64,000 nt of DNA from Pyrrhosoma nymphula (lineage: Eukaryota; Arthropoda; Insecta; Odonata; Coenagrionidae). This document shows positions 12,060-23,081 of this stretch, in pieces (position 1 is the stretch's first letter; each line of letters begins with the position of its first letter). The notes beneath the pieces were generated by a model, which did no database searches, had not been told where the DNA came from, and saw only the letters and a list, made by a program, of their open reading frames with translations. The stretch spans positions 47,467,559 to 47,531,558 of the forward strand of contig OY754332.1 of NCBI GenBank assembly GCA_963573305.1. Reading direction: 5' to 3'. The translations under genes were made by a program, and so were the position numbers.

Positions 12060-12640
12060 GTCATGTTCCGTGAGGTGAAATTACAGAATAACCCACCTGA
12101 TCGGAGCAAAGGGGGGGGTGAGGGTCGGCGCCGTGCGTCACACAGGGGCGGTACGGGGCCCGGAGTCGTCCACGGGCGACAGCGAACAGACGAAGTGGGC
12201 AGGTCGGGGGGGGGGGGGGGCAGCGCGTCATTTTGGGGCAAATCATCTTGGGTCACGCCAACGGTCGCAGTGGGGGAGAAGCGGGGGCGCAAAGGGACTG
12301 GGGGGAGGGGGACTGGGCCCCTTTATCAACGGAGACCCGTGCGCGAGCCGCCCCCGGCCCGGGTCGCGTCGCCGAGCATCAAAGGGAGAAAGGGGTTCCC
12401 CGTGGACGCTTCCCCGAAATCCAAATCATTTGAGCTGCGATTCCTTCGAGGGCCGACGAATAATAGCGGAGTGGCCTTGCGACATATAGGGCCGTATCCA
12501 GAAACCTCACTACTGCTGGATACGTCATCAGATGGTGACGTAGCTGCTATAGCGGCCGAGCTCCGCTACGATCACCCGCTGCAAAGTCTAGTGAGGTCCA
12601 TGCCATGCTACTCGCTACAAGTAACATGGCCGCCGGATTT
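12060..12640. other. GC-rich, CpG-dense block with G15 run
   Basis: The block is CpG-rich with an 8-base and a 15-base G run (the latter at 12206-12220). A 202-codon plus-strand frame crosses it, but its composition is Gly/Arg/Pro-rich, other frames are open over the same bases, and no domain is visible. It may be a CpG island or an old GC-rich insertion. No TATA box or initiator was identified with confidence. Confidence 0.5.
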
Positions 12641-12805
12641 CGTCTGCTTATCGTCTCGCATTTATAATTAATAATTATTGACGTTTAAAGGGCTATAAGC
12701 TCATGATAATTATTTCTTATTATATAAAAATATAGTATGAATGCTTCAACAACGGACTTTGATGCTGATGAATTAATATTTTACTTAACATAACTATTCA
12801 TAACT

Positions 12806-13077
12806 TCCGTCAACAATACCGTGATGAAACCTCTTCGGCTTCACCGTTTTAATTGCTATTAACTTCTGAACGGGTCCTGGCATGCCTTGAAAACCATTTA
12901 TAATTAAAGAAAAACAAATTATGTACATATTTAATGTCTTGCCTTGATGCTCGTGACATACTTTTTTACGTAAAATAACTACTGTCAACACAACTATGCT
13001 GAAACCTCTTCTGCTTTGCCGTTTGCCGTATTAACTTTGGTATGGACCGTGGGTTGCCTTGTAAACCATTTATATTT
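12806..13077 (+). repeat. Diverged tandem duplication, period about 175 bp
   Basis: Segment 12806-12905 (with GAAACCTCTTCGGCTT, then GCCTTG.AAACCATTTATA) recurs at 12980-13077 as GAAACCTCTTCTGCTT, then GCCTTGTAAACCATTTATA. The copies differ by many substitutions, so the duplication is old. Non-coding. Confidence 0.7.
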
Positions 13078-13080
13078 TTA

Positions 13081-13660
13081 TATAAGTGCCCAAAGAAAGT
13101 TGAAATCACCGCTTTGTGTCTGTGAAATTTACAGTTTGCGTAAAATACTCAAAACAAGAAAGCCGTCTTCCAGCCAGCTCTATCCATACTCAGTTACTGC
13201 TAGTAAAAGTAATGAGAGTTCCAAGCCATGGAAAACAATGTACAATAACGTGTAAGCGTACCTAAAATGTGTAATTTTGTTACTGGAATGATGAGTAAAA
13301 GTTTATGGGAATGTCTCAGAGATAGATGGAAATGGCATAGTGCTTCTACGTCCGTTGACAATATCTCGTTATATTCATCTCATAATGAATGTCACGTACA
13401 TCTTTGGGCGTTATAATGCAATGCATATTTGAATATCCCACTACACAAATGCGATCGACAGTTGTACGTGTATATTTGCCACCCACCATGACGAGTGATG
13501 TTGGTGAGGCGAAGGATTATTCAGCAATAGCTACATTAAAAAAAAATGAGAGCGCAAACTTTTCATAATTAACGTCTAGATTTAACAACATTTTATTTAA
13601 AAAATCACCTATAAAGTTGGTGCCGACACTTCGTGAGCAAAACTTGATGGGGTATTGCTT
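13081..13660. other. Unassigned AT-rich sequence
   Basis: No supportable feature. In principle a second exon for the Myb/SANT-like candidate could lie here or further left on the minus strand, but I could not find one. Confidence 0.35.
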
Positions 13661-13721
13661 TCCCACCCAACTTGGCGCCTGGTACACCGGCCGGCTTGCC
13701 CCGGCGCGCCGGCAACTACCC

Positions 13722-13759
13722 GGCCCCGGCACTACCGCCGGGGCGGTAGTGCCGGGGCC
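13722..13759. repeat. Perfect GC-rich hairpin
   Basis: An 18 bp arm GGCCCCGGCACTACCGCC is followed after two G by its exact reverse complement. The flanks at 13680-13720 are also GGCC/CCGG-rich (CCGGCCGGC, GGCGCGCCGG). The stem is exceptionally stable and perfect, which suggests recent origin or selection. There is no adjacent U-run or gene end to make it a terminator. Confidence 0.85.
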
Positions 13760-13976
13760 AGACGGCAATCATCGGCGATCGGCAGTATACTATAGTCGAG
13801 ACGCATGGTAACTAGGTACTTGTCTAGAGTTTCCCGAGCGCGCAGATCGTCATCATGTATCGGCAGGTACTCGATGATAATTTTGCCAATTTTCTGAGGC
13901 ATTTAGTACATAATGAAGGCCATCACATTCCGAGAAGAAACTTGAGGGACCGGGAGAATCCCATGGAAATACTAAC

Positions 13977-14080
13977 GCATCCGTTTTCTTGGACTCCAAT
14001 ACAGCTTTCCTCGCGACGACTAAATTTACTATTAAATTCTTCTCCTCCGTGGAAATCCTGCTCCCTTCCCCTGTCTCCAT
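13977..14080 (-). CDS. Candidate first coding exon of a Myb/SANT-like DNA-binding protein
   Basis: On the minus strand an ATG in good context (AACAAAATGG, 14080-14078) opens a frame containing STEEKNLIVNLVVARKAVL followed by ESKKTDA. This matches the start of the Myb/SANT-like domain family resembling MSANTD3 (Pfam Myb_DNA-bind_5), whose first helix typically ends in ENKKTDA. The resemblance stops exactly at TDA, where the DNA reads GATGC|GTTAGT, a plausible splice donor. I therefore end the exon at 13977, leaving two bases of a split codon. Translation past that point (to 13853) has no family resemblance. Upstream, the minus strand has CAGTGTTGCCAC and TGACGTAG, which could be promoter sequence. 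The expected second exon, with the rest of the helix bundle, was not found. It could also be a decayed copy, since such genes multiply in arthropods. Confidence 0.5.
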
Positions 14081-14261
14081 TTTGTTTACTAACAAAGTCA
14101 CGTTGAGAATTCGTTATTCAATTATCGCCCTTAGTTCCTCCCGATGCCCGCATCTAGGGGAACATAAATGTCACTACATTCGTCTACGTCATCAATGTAG
14201 CCCAAAATAAATGTGGCAACACTGCCCCCACCAATTTGGAGCGATTTGGAGTAGCGGGGTT

Positions 14262-14732
14262 TCTGGATATAGCATGCAGCAGCAGGCTCCGCTGCAAGTT
14301 CAGCACTGTTTCTGGATGCGGCCCAGAATTCCAGAAACAAGGAAGTAAGCAAGCCAGGCCACGTCACACAACGCGCGCCTCTATCGCATCCAACTGCACG
14401 GAGAAGAAACGTCTAGCGGCTCATCAACCACAGGTTCAAGAGAGCGAAGTTGAAGCCTGCAAGACTTTCGAGAAAATGGTACACACTCAACTTGCACTCT
14501 TGGGATCACTACTTTAGGAAACGGGAATAATTGTAACAAGGCTTCAAAACCACCATCTTTCGACGGGAATAGTAACGAAACCAAGCACCATGGAGAGGTG
14601 GGACCAACTGGCTTTTATTTAAGTTTCTGACCAAAATACGGCGAAGTTAATTTAAAAAATTAGTACCTATAATGAATCAAACTATGATATCTCGACTTTT
14701 TCCTCGGTAGGTACATACATACACAGTTTGTA
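14262..14732. other. Unassigned sequence
   Basis: No gene or repeat could be supported. The short frames on both strands have no family resemblance. Confidence 0.35.
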
Positions 14733-14755
14733 TGAAATCATTCTCCTTGACCGGG
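14733..14755 (-). mobile_element. Inverted fragment of SINE tail
   Basis: GAAATCATTCTCCTTGACCGGGA is the reverse complement of the box B-proximal end of the neighbouring SINE (TCCCGGTCAAGGCGAATGATTTT) with one mismatch. It abuts the head of the plus-strand copy at 14757, so a truncated inverted copy precedes a complete one. This is the same inverted pairing seen in full at 26058-26394. Confidence 0.7.
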
Positions 14756-14756
14756 A

Positions 14757-14880
14757 AAAATCCACAGGTGAAGAGGACGTCTCGGTAGCTTAACTGACTA
14801 AAGCTCTCGGCGCAAAATCAAGGGATCCGGGTTCGTATCCCGGTCAAGGCGAATGATTTTTCTATTGAGAAATATCGCAC
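14757..14880 (+). mobile_element. tRNA-derived SINE, copy A of a direct pair
   Basis: The head contains a box A-like TAGCTTAACTGACTAAAG and a box B GGGTTCGTATCCC. It is followed by GGTCAAGGCGAATGATTTTTC and GAAATATCGCAC. It matches 15078-15200 almost base for base. A tRNA acceptor stem cannot be formed, so this is a retroposed tRNA-like element, not a tRNA gene. Pol III promoter boxes are intact enough to be transcribable. Confidence 0.75.
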
Positions 14881-15077
14881 GTTCGTGCACTTGCTGGAGA
14901 CTCCGTGAAAATTTATAACGTGGCTAGTCCCGGTATTCTCAGAATTTGTCAAAAACAGCGAACACTTCACTGTGTTCCACGTCTGGCTTTATCGACGTGG
15001 ACTGTGGCGCTAAGCGCACGCTTCAGCATCTACATATGTTCGGCAGTCCAGAACAACTTGTTCCTAAAAACCCTAAA

Positions 15078-15200
15078 AAATCCACAGGGGAAGAGGACGT
15101 CTCGGTGGCTTCACTGGCTAAAGCAGTCGGCGCGAAATCGAGGGATCCGGGTTCGGATCCCGGTCAAGGCGAATGATTTTTCGTATGTGGAATATCGCAC
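15078..15200 (+). mobile_element. tRNA-derived SINE, copy B of a direct pair
   Basis: Same family and orientation as 14757-14880, starting AAATCCACAGGGGAAGAGGA and carrying box A-like TGGCTTCACTGGCTAAAG and box B GGGTTCGGATCCC. The two copies are about 320 bp apart. The tail sequence GGTCAAGGCGAATGATTTTTC relates it to the inverted pair at 26 kb. Confidence 0.75.
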
Positions 15201-15790
15201 CCGCCACAACCCCGTCACTCCACTTCTACCGTCTACCGGGGCCGGAGGGAGGGGGGTGGGAAGATCATTAATAACGACTCGCAGCATCAATTAACCCAGT
15301 CCCGGTTCGCTCGCAGCGGAAGGAATCCCCACTAAACCCTTTCCCCGCCCACGGGAGACTCGGAAATGCGGAGAATCCGGCGTCAAATCACTAATCCACC
15401 CACGAACGTATTCCCTTCCCACGCTAATCCGCTAAAACCGCGCCCCCAAAACCCACACCCCCGCTTCCTCACTCCCACATTGCCCAGACCCCCTGCGGAC
15501 ACACCACTTCCGGCACACACCCGGGGCGATCTGCATCCACACACTACCCTAGGAGCGACCGCGGGGGCGTGTGGCAGAGGCTGTTAGGACACCAGTCACG
15601 TAAGGAGGAGGGAATGAGGCAGCGGGGGATGGAGAGGATGAAAGTGAACTGCATGAAATCGGAGCGTCGTGAAGTCTCGCCATGCTTTTGTTTCAGAGTG
15701 GTGGGAAGGACGTTTTGTCCCCGTCAGTTTAGTAGTGAACCTCTCTTCCAACGGCTCAAAAGATGTAGTGCGGGGTTAAAGTAACATCAA
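15180..15790. other. CpG-rich block containing dispersed repeat copy 3
   Basis: C-rich sequence at 15330-15560 is followed at 15563-15660 by the fullest copy of the dispersed repeat (GGGGGCGTGTGGCAGAGG, GTTAGGACACCAGTCA, then GAAAGTGAA). No gene was recognised. Confidence 0.5.
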
Positions 15791-16006
15791 CCGTGCCACA
15801 CCGAAACTCGCCTGAACTTCTCACCACGGACACGGATAGTTAACGCCGTTAAAACCTCCGTTGTAACTTCTAACGCAATGGGTGAAACGATGCGTGGAAA
15901 AGTTTCAATCTTGTTCCTCATGGCGGTTAACGTTCGGTAAAAATGGTTCAAACAACGAGTATAGTGTTCATGGAAGGCATACCTGCAGGCGGAAGTTAGG
16001 CCTAGG

Positions 16007-16172
16007 ATATAAATCGTAAGTTATTATTCTAAACAGCACGTCTGGGATCAATAAACGAAGGGTTATGCCACAGAACCCACTAGTTGAAATTGGGTTCGTG
16101 GGTAGCCCGACGTCGAGGCGCATGGCGACACGTGCCGGGACTCGAACCCGGGACATTAGCTCAGCCACGCGC
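16007..16172 (-). mobile_element. tRNA-derived SINE, minus strand
   Basis: On the minus strand a box A-like GTGGCTGAGCTAATG is followed by a box B GGGTTCGAGTCCCGG, then a unique body. The head differs from the 14.7 kb family, so this is a separate SINE lineage or a separate tRNA-like source. No acceptor stem. Confidence 0.6.
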
Positions 16173-16179
16173 GAGGAAG

Positions 16180-16640
16180 GGGAAGAGCTTCACAGCTGCT
16201 CCCGCACACTCGACGGAGCGAGGAATGCAACCGCGGAGAATTTGAGCCCCCCCCCCCCTGCCAGAGGCAGAGGGGCGTACGGGTGCGATGTCTCTCCTCT
16301 GCAGGAATGCGTGGGGTGGCGAGAGCAGTCCCCCATTCCACCCCCCAGGTGGCAGCGCAATCGCGAGACGAGAGCGCGCCAAAGTAAGGGGGGCACGAGA
16401 CGACACATCTCGCGGGAGAGAAATCCCTCCTCGCCCCTTGTGTACGCGTGACGCCGCCCCCCCCCCACTACACTCCATCTCCAAATATAGCACTCGCCCA
16501 TCCCCCACCTCCCCCCCGCCCCCACCCACCCGTACACTCCCCGACCCACCCCACCCTCGTTCACCCAGCGCAGCGGGAACGCGTCATTATCACGCGACCG
16601 TGAAAAAAAGACCAGCGTCCGCTTAACGCCGTGTCGTTCT
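16180..16640. other. CpG-dense block with long C runs
   Basis: The sequence is C-rich with runs of 12 C (16247-16258) and 10 C (16457-16466) and many CpGs. Overlapping frames of 110-160 codons on both strands are compositional artefacts without domains. Confidence 0.55.
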
Positions 16641-16714
16641 CCGCGCGACAAATTGTCGAACCTTTCCCTCAAATCACCGTCAAAGATTCACGTCCCCACT
16701 ACATTTTTTCCCTT

Positions 16715-17274
16715 TTGAGATAGTTTGAGCGAGATAGTTCCCTAGTCATAGTGGAGACCATATTCAAATTTTAGTTTTTTTTTAATTTAGCGTCTGTAAG
16801 AAGTATGAAGTAAAGATTGTAATATTATTGGCGAAAATATATCGCCATACATGTCAAAAATCCTCAGTAATTAAAAAGTTCATAAGACTCTTAACTTGAC
16901 TCATTTTTTCACGCCGTACGGCTAAAAGCCTTCAAAACAGCAGGGTTTTTTTGCGTTTCTGTAAACATTACTGCGGTGAGTAAAAGATTACTTTTTATAA
17001 ATAGTTGAGAAAACATACAAACTACACACACTTAGTTTTTGACGAAATCTAGGTGTTATAAATTACTAAATTTTCCGATATTCTCCCTCTGGAGCGCACA
17101 ACCGTAATCTATCCCATGTAAATCAACTTATATTTTCAGGCAAATTGCTCGAAAAGTACTTAGGAGCAAGGGATTAGTATTTTAATATCATTGGAAAGAT
17201 GGGAGATTTTCCTTTAAAATGAGGTCAAATTGATAAAATTGTAGGTGAAATGATTTTTCGCTCAAGTACCTTAA
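16715..17274 (-). mobile_element. MITE copy 2 (GGTAGTTTGAGCGA family)
   Basis: Relative to 40504-41049 this copy is inverted. Its left end GATAGTTTGAGCGAGATAG and right end TCGCTCAAGTACCTTAA are the TIRs. Interior blocks AGTCATAGTGGAGACCATATTC, TTCACGCCGTACGGCT and ACCGTAATCTATCCCATGTA match the other copies. Non-coding, about 560 bp. Confidence 0.85.
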
Positions 17275-20200
17275 ATGAGATCTCACGGAAAGACTCGGGG
17301 AAAGACTCAGATCTTACAGAAATTAACTATTCCGTGGCACCACGTACTCATCTAGCAGGAGTTTCCACTTAGGCATCGACCAGCACAGGGGAAGCCCATT
17401 CATTCTCATGATCTTGCGAGTATACACGGACTAAATCGGAAAATAAGTGATTTTTTTTTCAATATATAATACTTTTATCGGTTTAAAAATCCAAGCCGAT
17501 TTATTATTTCTCGCCTCCGTTCCATTGAAAACTTTGAGAAGAAAAGAAAACTGAGTAGGGAGGTTTTCATTCAATGAAAACGTGTAATCTTCGTCCTTTT
17601 TCACTCGCGCTCGCAATTCTGTAATTATTAGCGAGCGTAATGAATTTGAAGAATCACCGTAGAAGGCCAGTGGTGGGATATATTACGCAAATTATCGAGG
17701 ACGTCAAAGTGAAAAATCATGTATCTACGAATGAAACGGTTATCTGATAGGGAGGTGGAGTGCAGAGATGCAGCAAACCAATCTTCGCATTGATGACTGC
17801 CGATGATGACACCACTCTGGTTGAATTACCCTTTCACAGCATTTATTTACCAATAAAGACACATTCCCTCAATGAGACAGACGCCCTCAGCAGCGACGAC
17901 CTATTTACGTATCACAATAGCAGAACGGCGCGCAAAAGGAGCACTGAGCGTCCTCGCATTTATAAAAGCAACGCTGGGATATTAAAGGGCCTGTGGCGAT
18001 GAAACCAGAGGATTCTGCACGTTCCAATGCTTTCCTGCCGCGCGCGCCACGCATGGCTCGTTTGTGTTTCCCGGGGCAACGCGACGGCACACTCACATTG
18101 TTGTCGTGAGGGTAGGGGAAGGTATAATGCTGGAAAATGCGACGGGTGTTTTGGATGCAAGATGTGTGGGTGACGAGGGCATTTTCCAAACTGTGCATTA
18201 CAAATACGCCGATCACCGCTTGAGAATACTGCGCTGAAACTAATGACAATTACTTTTTCCCTCTCTCTAACATCCGAATACATACTGCTTTCAAAACTGA
18301 GCGAAAATGGAAGGGAAGATTTGAGCGGCTCTGGTGCTTGCTCATGAGCCGTTAAGCCGAAGTAGTTGAATTACTCGTCGGGCGCAATTGAGAAAAAACT
18401 GGCTCTAATTTCATATCCAGTCATATGTAATACATGCAAGTGAGTTTTCCAAGCATACATATCCCATAAATATACAAATTCATTGTTAGGAGAAAGAATA
18501 TTAGTTATAACGAAGAGGTCAAGGATTGTCATGCACTGCGCCATTCAAAATTGCGACACAATTACGAAAGGTTAAATAACTAGGTACGCTATAACACAGT
18601 GCTTGCAAATCTGTAATGAGCAGCTAAGAGATTTTGCCCATTCAGCAATAAGTTTGTTCCGTTCCCAATCGATTTTCCATCATCTATTCGCCTAATGATA
18701 CACGTGCTTTCGGAGTGCATGTTGATAACCTCGGTCAAGCACACATCCAACCCCAGACAGCTGAAAACAGAGGTTTGAAGAAGATCAAGAAGCAGGGATA
18801 TTTTTTTACTCTTCCGGGGAGGCAGATTTGAGGACTCTCGATAACGACACAAATAGTTTCGCTTTTCCTGCCAAATAGATTAATCCATAACTGTTCATAA
18901 TTCGTAGAACCTTGAGTAAAGTAAATAAAAACTTCAATCCCCGAATTCACCATTCCAACGGAAATATAGTATGCATATGTTTTCGGGGTCGATTCAATAG
19001 TGAAAGAGCTACGAAGGGAAAGCTTAAGAGGAAGAATAAAGGACATGGATGGCCAATTGATAGACCGAGAGAACAGGAAATCAGACACCGGAAATGAGAT
19101 AAATGAGTTTCACGAAGGAAGCAATTATCTGATGAGAAGTCTTTAAGGAAAGAGTACCGGTAAGCTCAAACGAGACCCACTTAAATAATTACGTCATGCA
19201 AGTAAAAAAGCGGAGGTCATGACAAACCTTCCGATGCAAGAAACTAATCATTCGCATTCCCAGAATTCAAGTGCAATATCTTTGTACGAAAACATCCCAT
19301 TTCCTTCGCAACAGGAATTGAAGACACCGCCTCCCAAGGGTCTCGTCCTTAAGCACACATAAATCTGCTCTTAATCAAGCACTAACGAGAAAAGTTACCA
19401 AATCTGCGCGCCCGATATTCACAGCTCATTAAAATGATGATTAGAAGGATTATCGCTTTATCCTTTCCGCATAACGGGACGCAAGTAGAGGAGAAACGGC
19501 TCCCTCAAAATTTCGGAATATGTGAAATGCTTTGCAAGCAGGTTGGTGAGTTGACTTCAATACTGGCTTTACAAAACGAAGAGCCGGGATCGGATATCGG
19601 CAGCGGAGGAGAAATTCTTCCAGGATAATCCTTAACCCCTCGTGGGTCCTTCGTGAAGGGTTCTAAAAGTGAGGTACCTAATTCGTTCATCGGATGGAAC
19701 GTTCAACAGGGGACAGCTTGGCGCCTTTCGATAACAGCGTACTAATATTGGACACCAGGTTTCCCTTCCCCATGTTCATCTCCTGGGCTGCAGGAGGCAT
19801 TTACCCACATATATTTACGAAGAGAGTAGATGTCTTGACGCACGAAATAAAAGTGAATTTTTACGAAAAATTATCCACTAAACCATATTTACCCATAAAT
19901 TTAATGTATTATACATTGCTTCCTTGAAAATTATATCATTTTTCATTTTAAAAAAATCATTATTGTACCGCGACAATTCCTCTACTAGTACGTATCTTTT
20001 CGGCGTATTACCTGCAAAGATAATCCATTCAGTTTCACTAATTGCGCATTTTAATGGATTCGATATTCCACTGTGCCAACATACTGTATGCTTCCCTCTA
20101 TTCTCCTCTTTAATCATTCGTTACCTATATAATACTTCTCTTGCCAAACTACCCCTAGAGGTTCTACCCTATCCTTAGAATTCTTGACACAAAATATTTT

Positions 20201-20499
20201 TATTTTTTATTTTAAATGCCAAATGTTTGATATATTAGGGGGCACGTTGGAGGCAAAGCAGATACTGATTCGAAATGGCCAACTCCAACGTGCATCGATT
20301 TGAAATATGTCATCTGCGCACAATTCGCAATTAAGGAATATTAGATTCTTGCTTGACATACGTTCCGTCGCCACTTCGCGACGTCCACTTCATGCAGTGA
20401 ACTGTCCACATATGTGTTGCCAAATATTTGGTGAAATAAATACGAAAAACGAAAATGCCCCTCTCAGTGCAACCAAGGTAGCTGTCGTTCTGGACAAAT
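17275..20499. other. Anonymous sequence
   Basis: Several frames of 80-117 codons exist on both strands (for example minus 18735-19088), but none resembles a family and stop-free stretches are short. A small inverted repeat, GCACGTTGGAG with CTCCAACGTGC, lies at about 20244-20297. No other feature could be supported. Confidence 0.4.
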
Positions 20500-20910
20500 A
20501 GACTTTTGTTGACTCTCACGGTCCTCCCCGCGACCGGAGGCAGGCCAGCGAGCGCGCCAAGGACCGCCATCTTCCACGACGGCGGCGACCTCGGCGGGGC
20601 CCGCGTTAACTTAGCCCCGTCGCCGTCCGAGGGGCGTCTCTCTTCCGGGTGCCCAACTCCGCCATCACTCATCCGCGGTCTCAAACCGCGATCCCTACCG
20701 TACATGGGCTTGAGGAAGTCTACCTTCCAGTAAAGTGCCTCCCCTCGCCGCTGATTCATCAGCCGCGTCTCCTTGCCGAAAATAAATGCACGGCCGAGCG
20801 AGTGAAAGGCACAAGGACAGGCAGGCGGCGCCCAAATCAAGAGTGGCGCCCTAGCGACGGTGCGCGCAATATGTCCGCGCACTCACAGCCGCGACAGAAC
20901 GGGCGATTAT
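20500..20910. other. GC-rich, CpG-dense block
   Basis: A dense cluster of CpGs stands against AT-rich flanks. A 183-codon minus-strand frame covers it without recognisable domains. It could be a CpG island or promoter within the inferred intron, but no transcript evidence is available. Confidence 0.5.
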
Positions 20911-21085
20911 GGGTTACCGGAAGTTTTCCTGATTCCCTCCAATCGGCGAAGAGTTGTCAAATCCTCCGTCAGGGATTTTCAACCGCCAGTAAGCGAACCA
21001 GTGACAACTAGGAACTGATAAGAGATACACGAGGCGTTGTTGAGGAAGTTCGAGCGGGATTTTTCTCTAGTAATAAAAGATAACA

Positions 21086-21190
21086 TGCGTAGACATTGTC
21101 TTAGGATAAAATTTTGGAGCCAAAGGTCCGTGGTTTGATTCCCACTCCACGTGGAATTTTTCCCAAGGCATTATCTACGTATTTCCATCG
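21086..21190 (+). mobile_element. tRNA-like SINE head
   Basis: A box B-like GTGGTTTGATTCCCACTCCACG lies about 40 bases after a weak box A-like segment (TGTCTTAGGATAAAATTTTGG). A downstream body GGCATTATCTACGTATTTCC follows. Pairing of GTGG...CCAC gives a T arm, but the other arms are poor. Moderately supported as a diverged tRNA-derived retroposon. Confidence 0.45.
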
Positions 21191-21850
21191 CCGGATTCGG
21201 CCGAAGTGAAATATCTGCTTGGAAAAGAGAACGTATTTGAATTTCAAGAAGATTCAAGGTGTAATAAGTAATTGTTGTAATACTGACGACGCGAAAACGT
21301 TTTAACGACTCAATTTCTCAGAAATTCACTAAACACTTTCTTTTTTCAACTTATTTGTTTGACACTTTATGCTGAAAATATCTCCACAACTGAAGGTTTA
21401 CCTAAATATTATTTCAAATATTACGGAAAATAATTAATTAATTTCTAATTATAATGGAGAAAACATACGAACTGCCAACGGAAAAGTTTCTAACGTGAGG
21501 ATGAAGCACACTTTAGGACATTTATAATGATTAAAGGAAAGGCGCCAATCAGACATCCACATCTGCATAAGGTCCAAATTGTTTTGTTGAGTCAATTGTT
21601 TTAACGTAGTTTTCTTTATTAGATTTATTCCAATCTTTCATCTCAGTCTCTCTCTCTCTCTCTCAGCAATACCCCTTTCTTCTCTTATAAATATTTACAT
21701 CCCTGGTTGTCAACATGGCCTGCTCATGACAAAAATCTAAATAAACAACATCTTCCCCTTTTACACTTTTTTTTTACAAAACAATGAATGAAACAATCAC
21801 ACACAAATTGAGTACACACAGTACATCGCCTTTCATCAATTAATAGTATT
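21191..21850. other. AT-rich sequence with a TC microsatellite
   Basis: Apart from a (TC)n run at about 21646-21664, nothing supportable was seen. Confidence 0.5.
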
Positions 21851-21854
21851 AGTA

Positions 21855-22103
21855 ATATTAACCACTAGATGTGTCTTGGGCATTGTACTGCATGTTTACA
21901 TGTTCATTTACGTAGCACTCTCCCAGTTTCTAGTTTGACTGCGCACTGTTCTCCTGACAGCTTTTTGGTCTGCACCTAGCGGCCAGGGAAAAGTGCGAGG
22001 TCCCGATTTGTACTGGGACGAGTGCTGCAAGCCGTGTGTGGAATCACCCCTTGCCACACACCCTAGTGTTGGCTTGCACGGTACTTCGTAGATGTAGATG
22101 TCG
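21855..22103 (+). repeat. TAGATG-tailed repeat, copy 1
   Basis: In plus orientation the element contains CACACACCCTAGTGTTGGCTTGCACGG-like sequence and ends in GTAGATGTAGATG. The same order, inverted, is found at 55388-55660, with extended matches such as ACTCTCCCAGTTTCT and CACTGTTCTCCTG. It ends where the LINE 3' region begins on the other strand. Related, more diverged copies are at 44238, 51046, 53757 and 61090. Confidence 0.7.
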
Positions 22104-22258
22104 TATAAACACAGCACACATGGGCTTGAAGGTGTGTCGACGCTACAATGCAGCTTTGTTTCTCAGGGTACGCCGCCTGTGGCCAGCTTTAGCCCTATAC
22201 CCTTTCTCAGTTTCCCAACTGTTTATTTGGAGAAGCTTGGTTTTTAGTTCACATAGCT

Positions 22259-23081
22259 CTAAGGTCTCCGATGTTTATCCCAATCCATCGTTTTTGGGGC
22301 TGCCAATTCTTTAACTTCTTTAATATTACTGGATCTTAGTCTTTCAAGGTATTCTGTCTGTATATGTTTTATTACTTGTCGTATTAGTATAATACCCGTT
22401 ATTTTGTACAAATCCGTTACTTTGGTCCATCTTCTTAATCGGAAGATAGACCGCAGACGAAGTCTTTCATTTTTTCCATTTTTTCAAACCTACCTTTCCG
22501 GTGCAGTCCACACCATACAGGAGCCGGGTACAGGATAGAGGGGCTAATAAATATTTCATAAATTCTTGTTTTTATGATTCTTGGCGTTAATTGGTTATTA
22601 ATTATATGTGATAGCTGTACCTTTATTGCGATTTCCTTACCTATCGTCTTTGACAGGAGGTCTTTCATGGAGAGTGTGCTGTCGATTTCTACCCCCAAAT
22701 AGGTTGCTTTGTTTTTCCAGTCCATTGGTTGTTGCCCTATCCGCACATGGTGTTGGAGGGCATCAGAGCTTTTTTTGAATCAGGAATACGGTTTTGGGCA
22801 GCAATGGTGGTATCGTCTGCATGGAGGCATAGTTCGGTGAACGGGGAGGAAGGAAGGTCATCGATAAAAATGACAGAGGAGAGGGAACCTAGGACTGCTC
22901 CCTGGGGGACACCAGTATGGACGGGGGAGGATTTGCTGGTGAAGAGGTTTAGCGGAGTGTGCATAAGGAGCGATTGGTGAGGAGTTGAGGTAATTGGCAG
23001 GCAGGCGTAATGTGGCAGGCGTGCATGCCTAAGGAACCGCACACTTCCACTTAGGTTGCACCCCGGAGCACTCAGATTCAA
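22259..23081 (-). pseudogene. Jockey-like LINE reverse transcriptase, 5'-truncated and frameshifted
   Basis: The first block (23081-22735) contains TGVPQGAVLG near 22913 and FTELCLHADDTT near 22823, corresponding to the PQG and FADD catalytic boxes of non-LTR reverse transcriptases (here H replaces F/Y). The frame then shifts. The second block (22746-22435) contains TYLGVEID, the thumb-proximal motif. Normally about 60-80 residues separate these motifs; here only about 35 remain, so an internal deletion accompanies the shift. A third frame continues from about 22434 to a TAG at 22259 with the charged C-terminal tail typical of Jockey elements. It is dead and 5'-truncated. Its strand is that of the inferred host transcript. 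Confidence 0.85.

Noticed and set aside
12063..12671. 202-codon plus-strand frame
   Set aside because: Gly/Arg/Pro-rich translation of GC-rich sequence including a G15 run; overlapping frames are open; no family resemblance.
20331..20882. 183-codon minus-strand frame
   Set aside because: Covers a CpG-dense block; no domain or splice signals.
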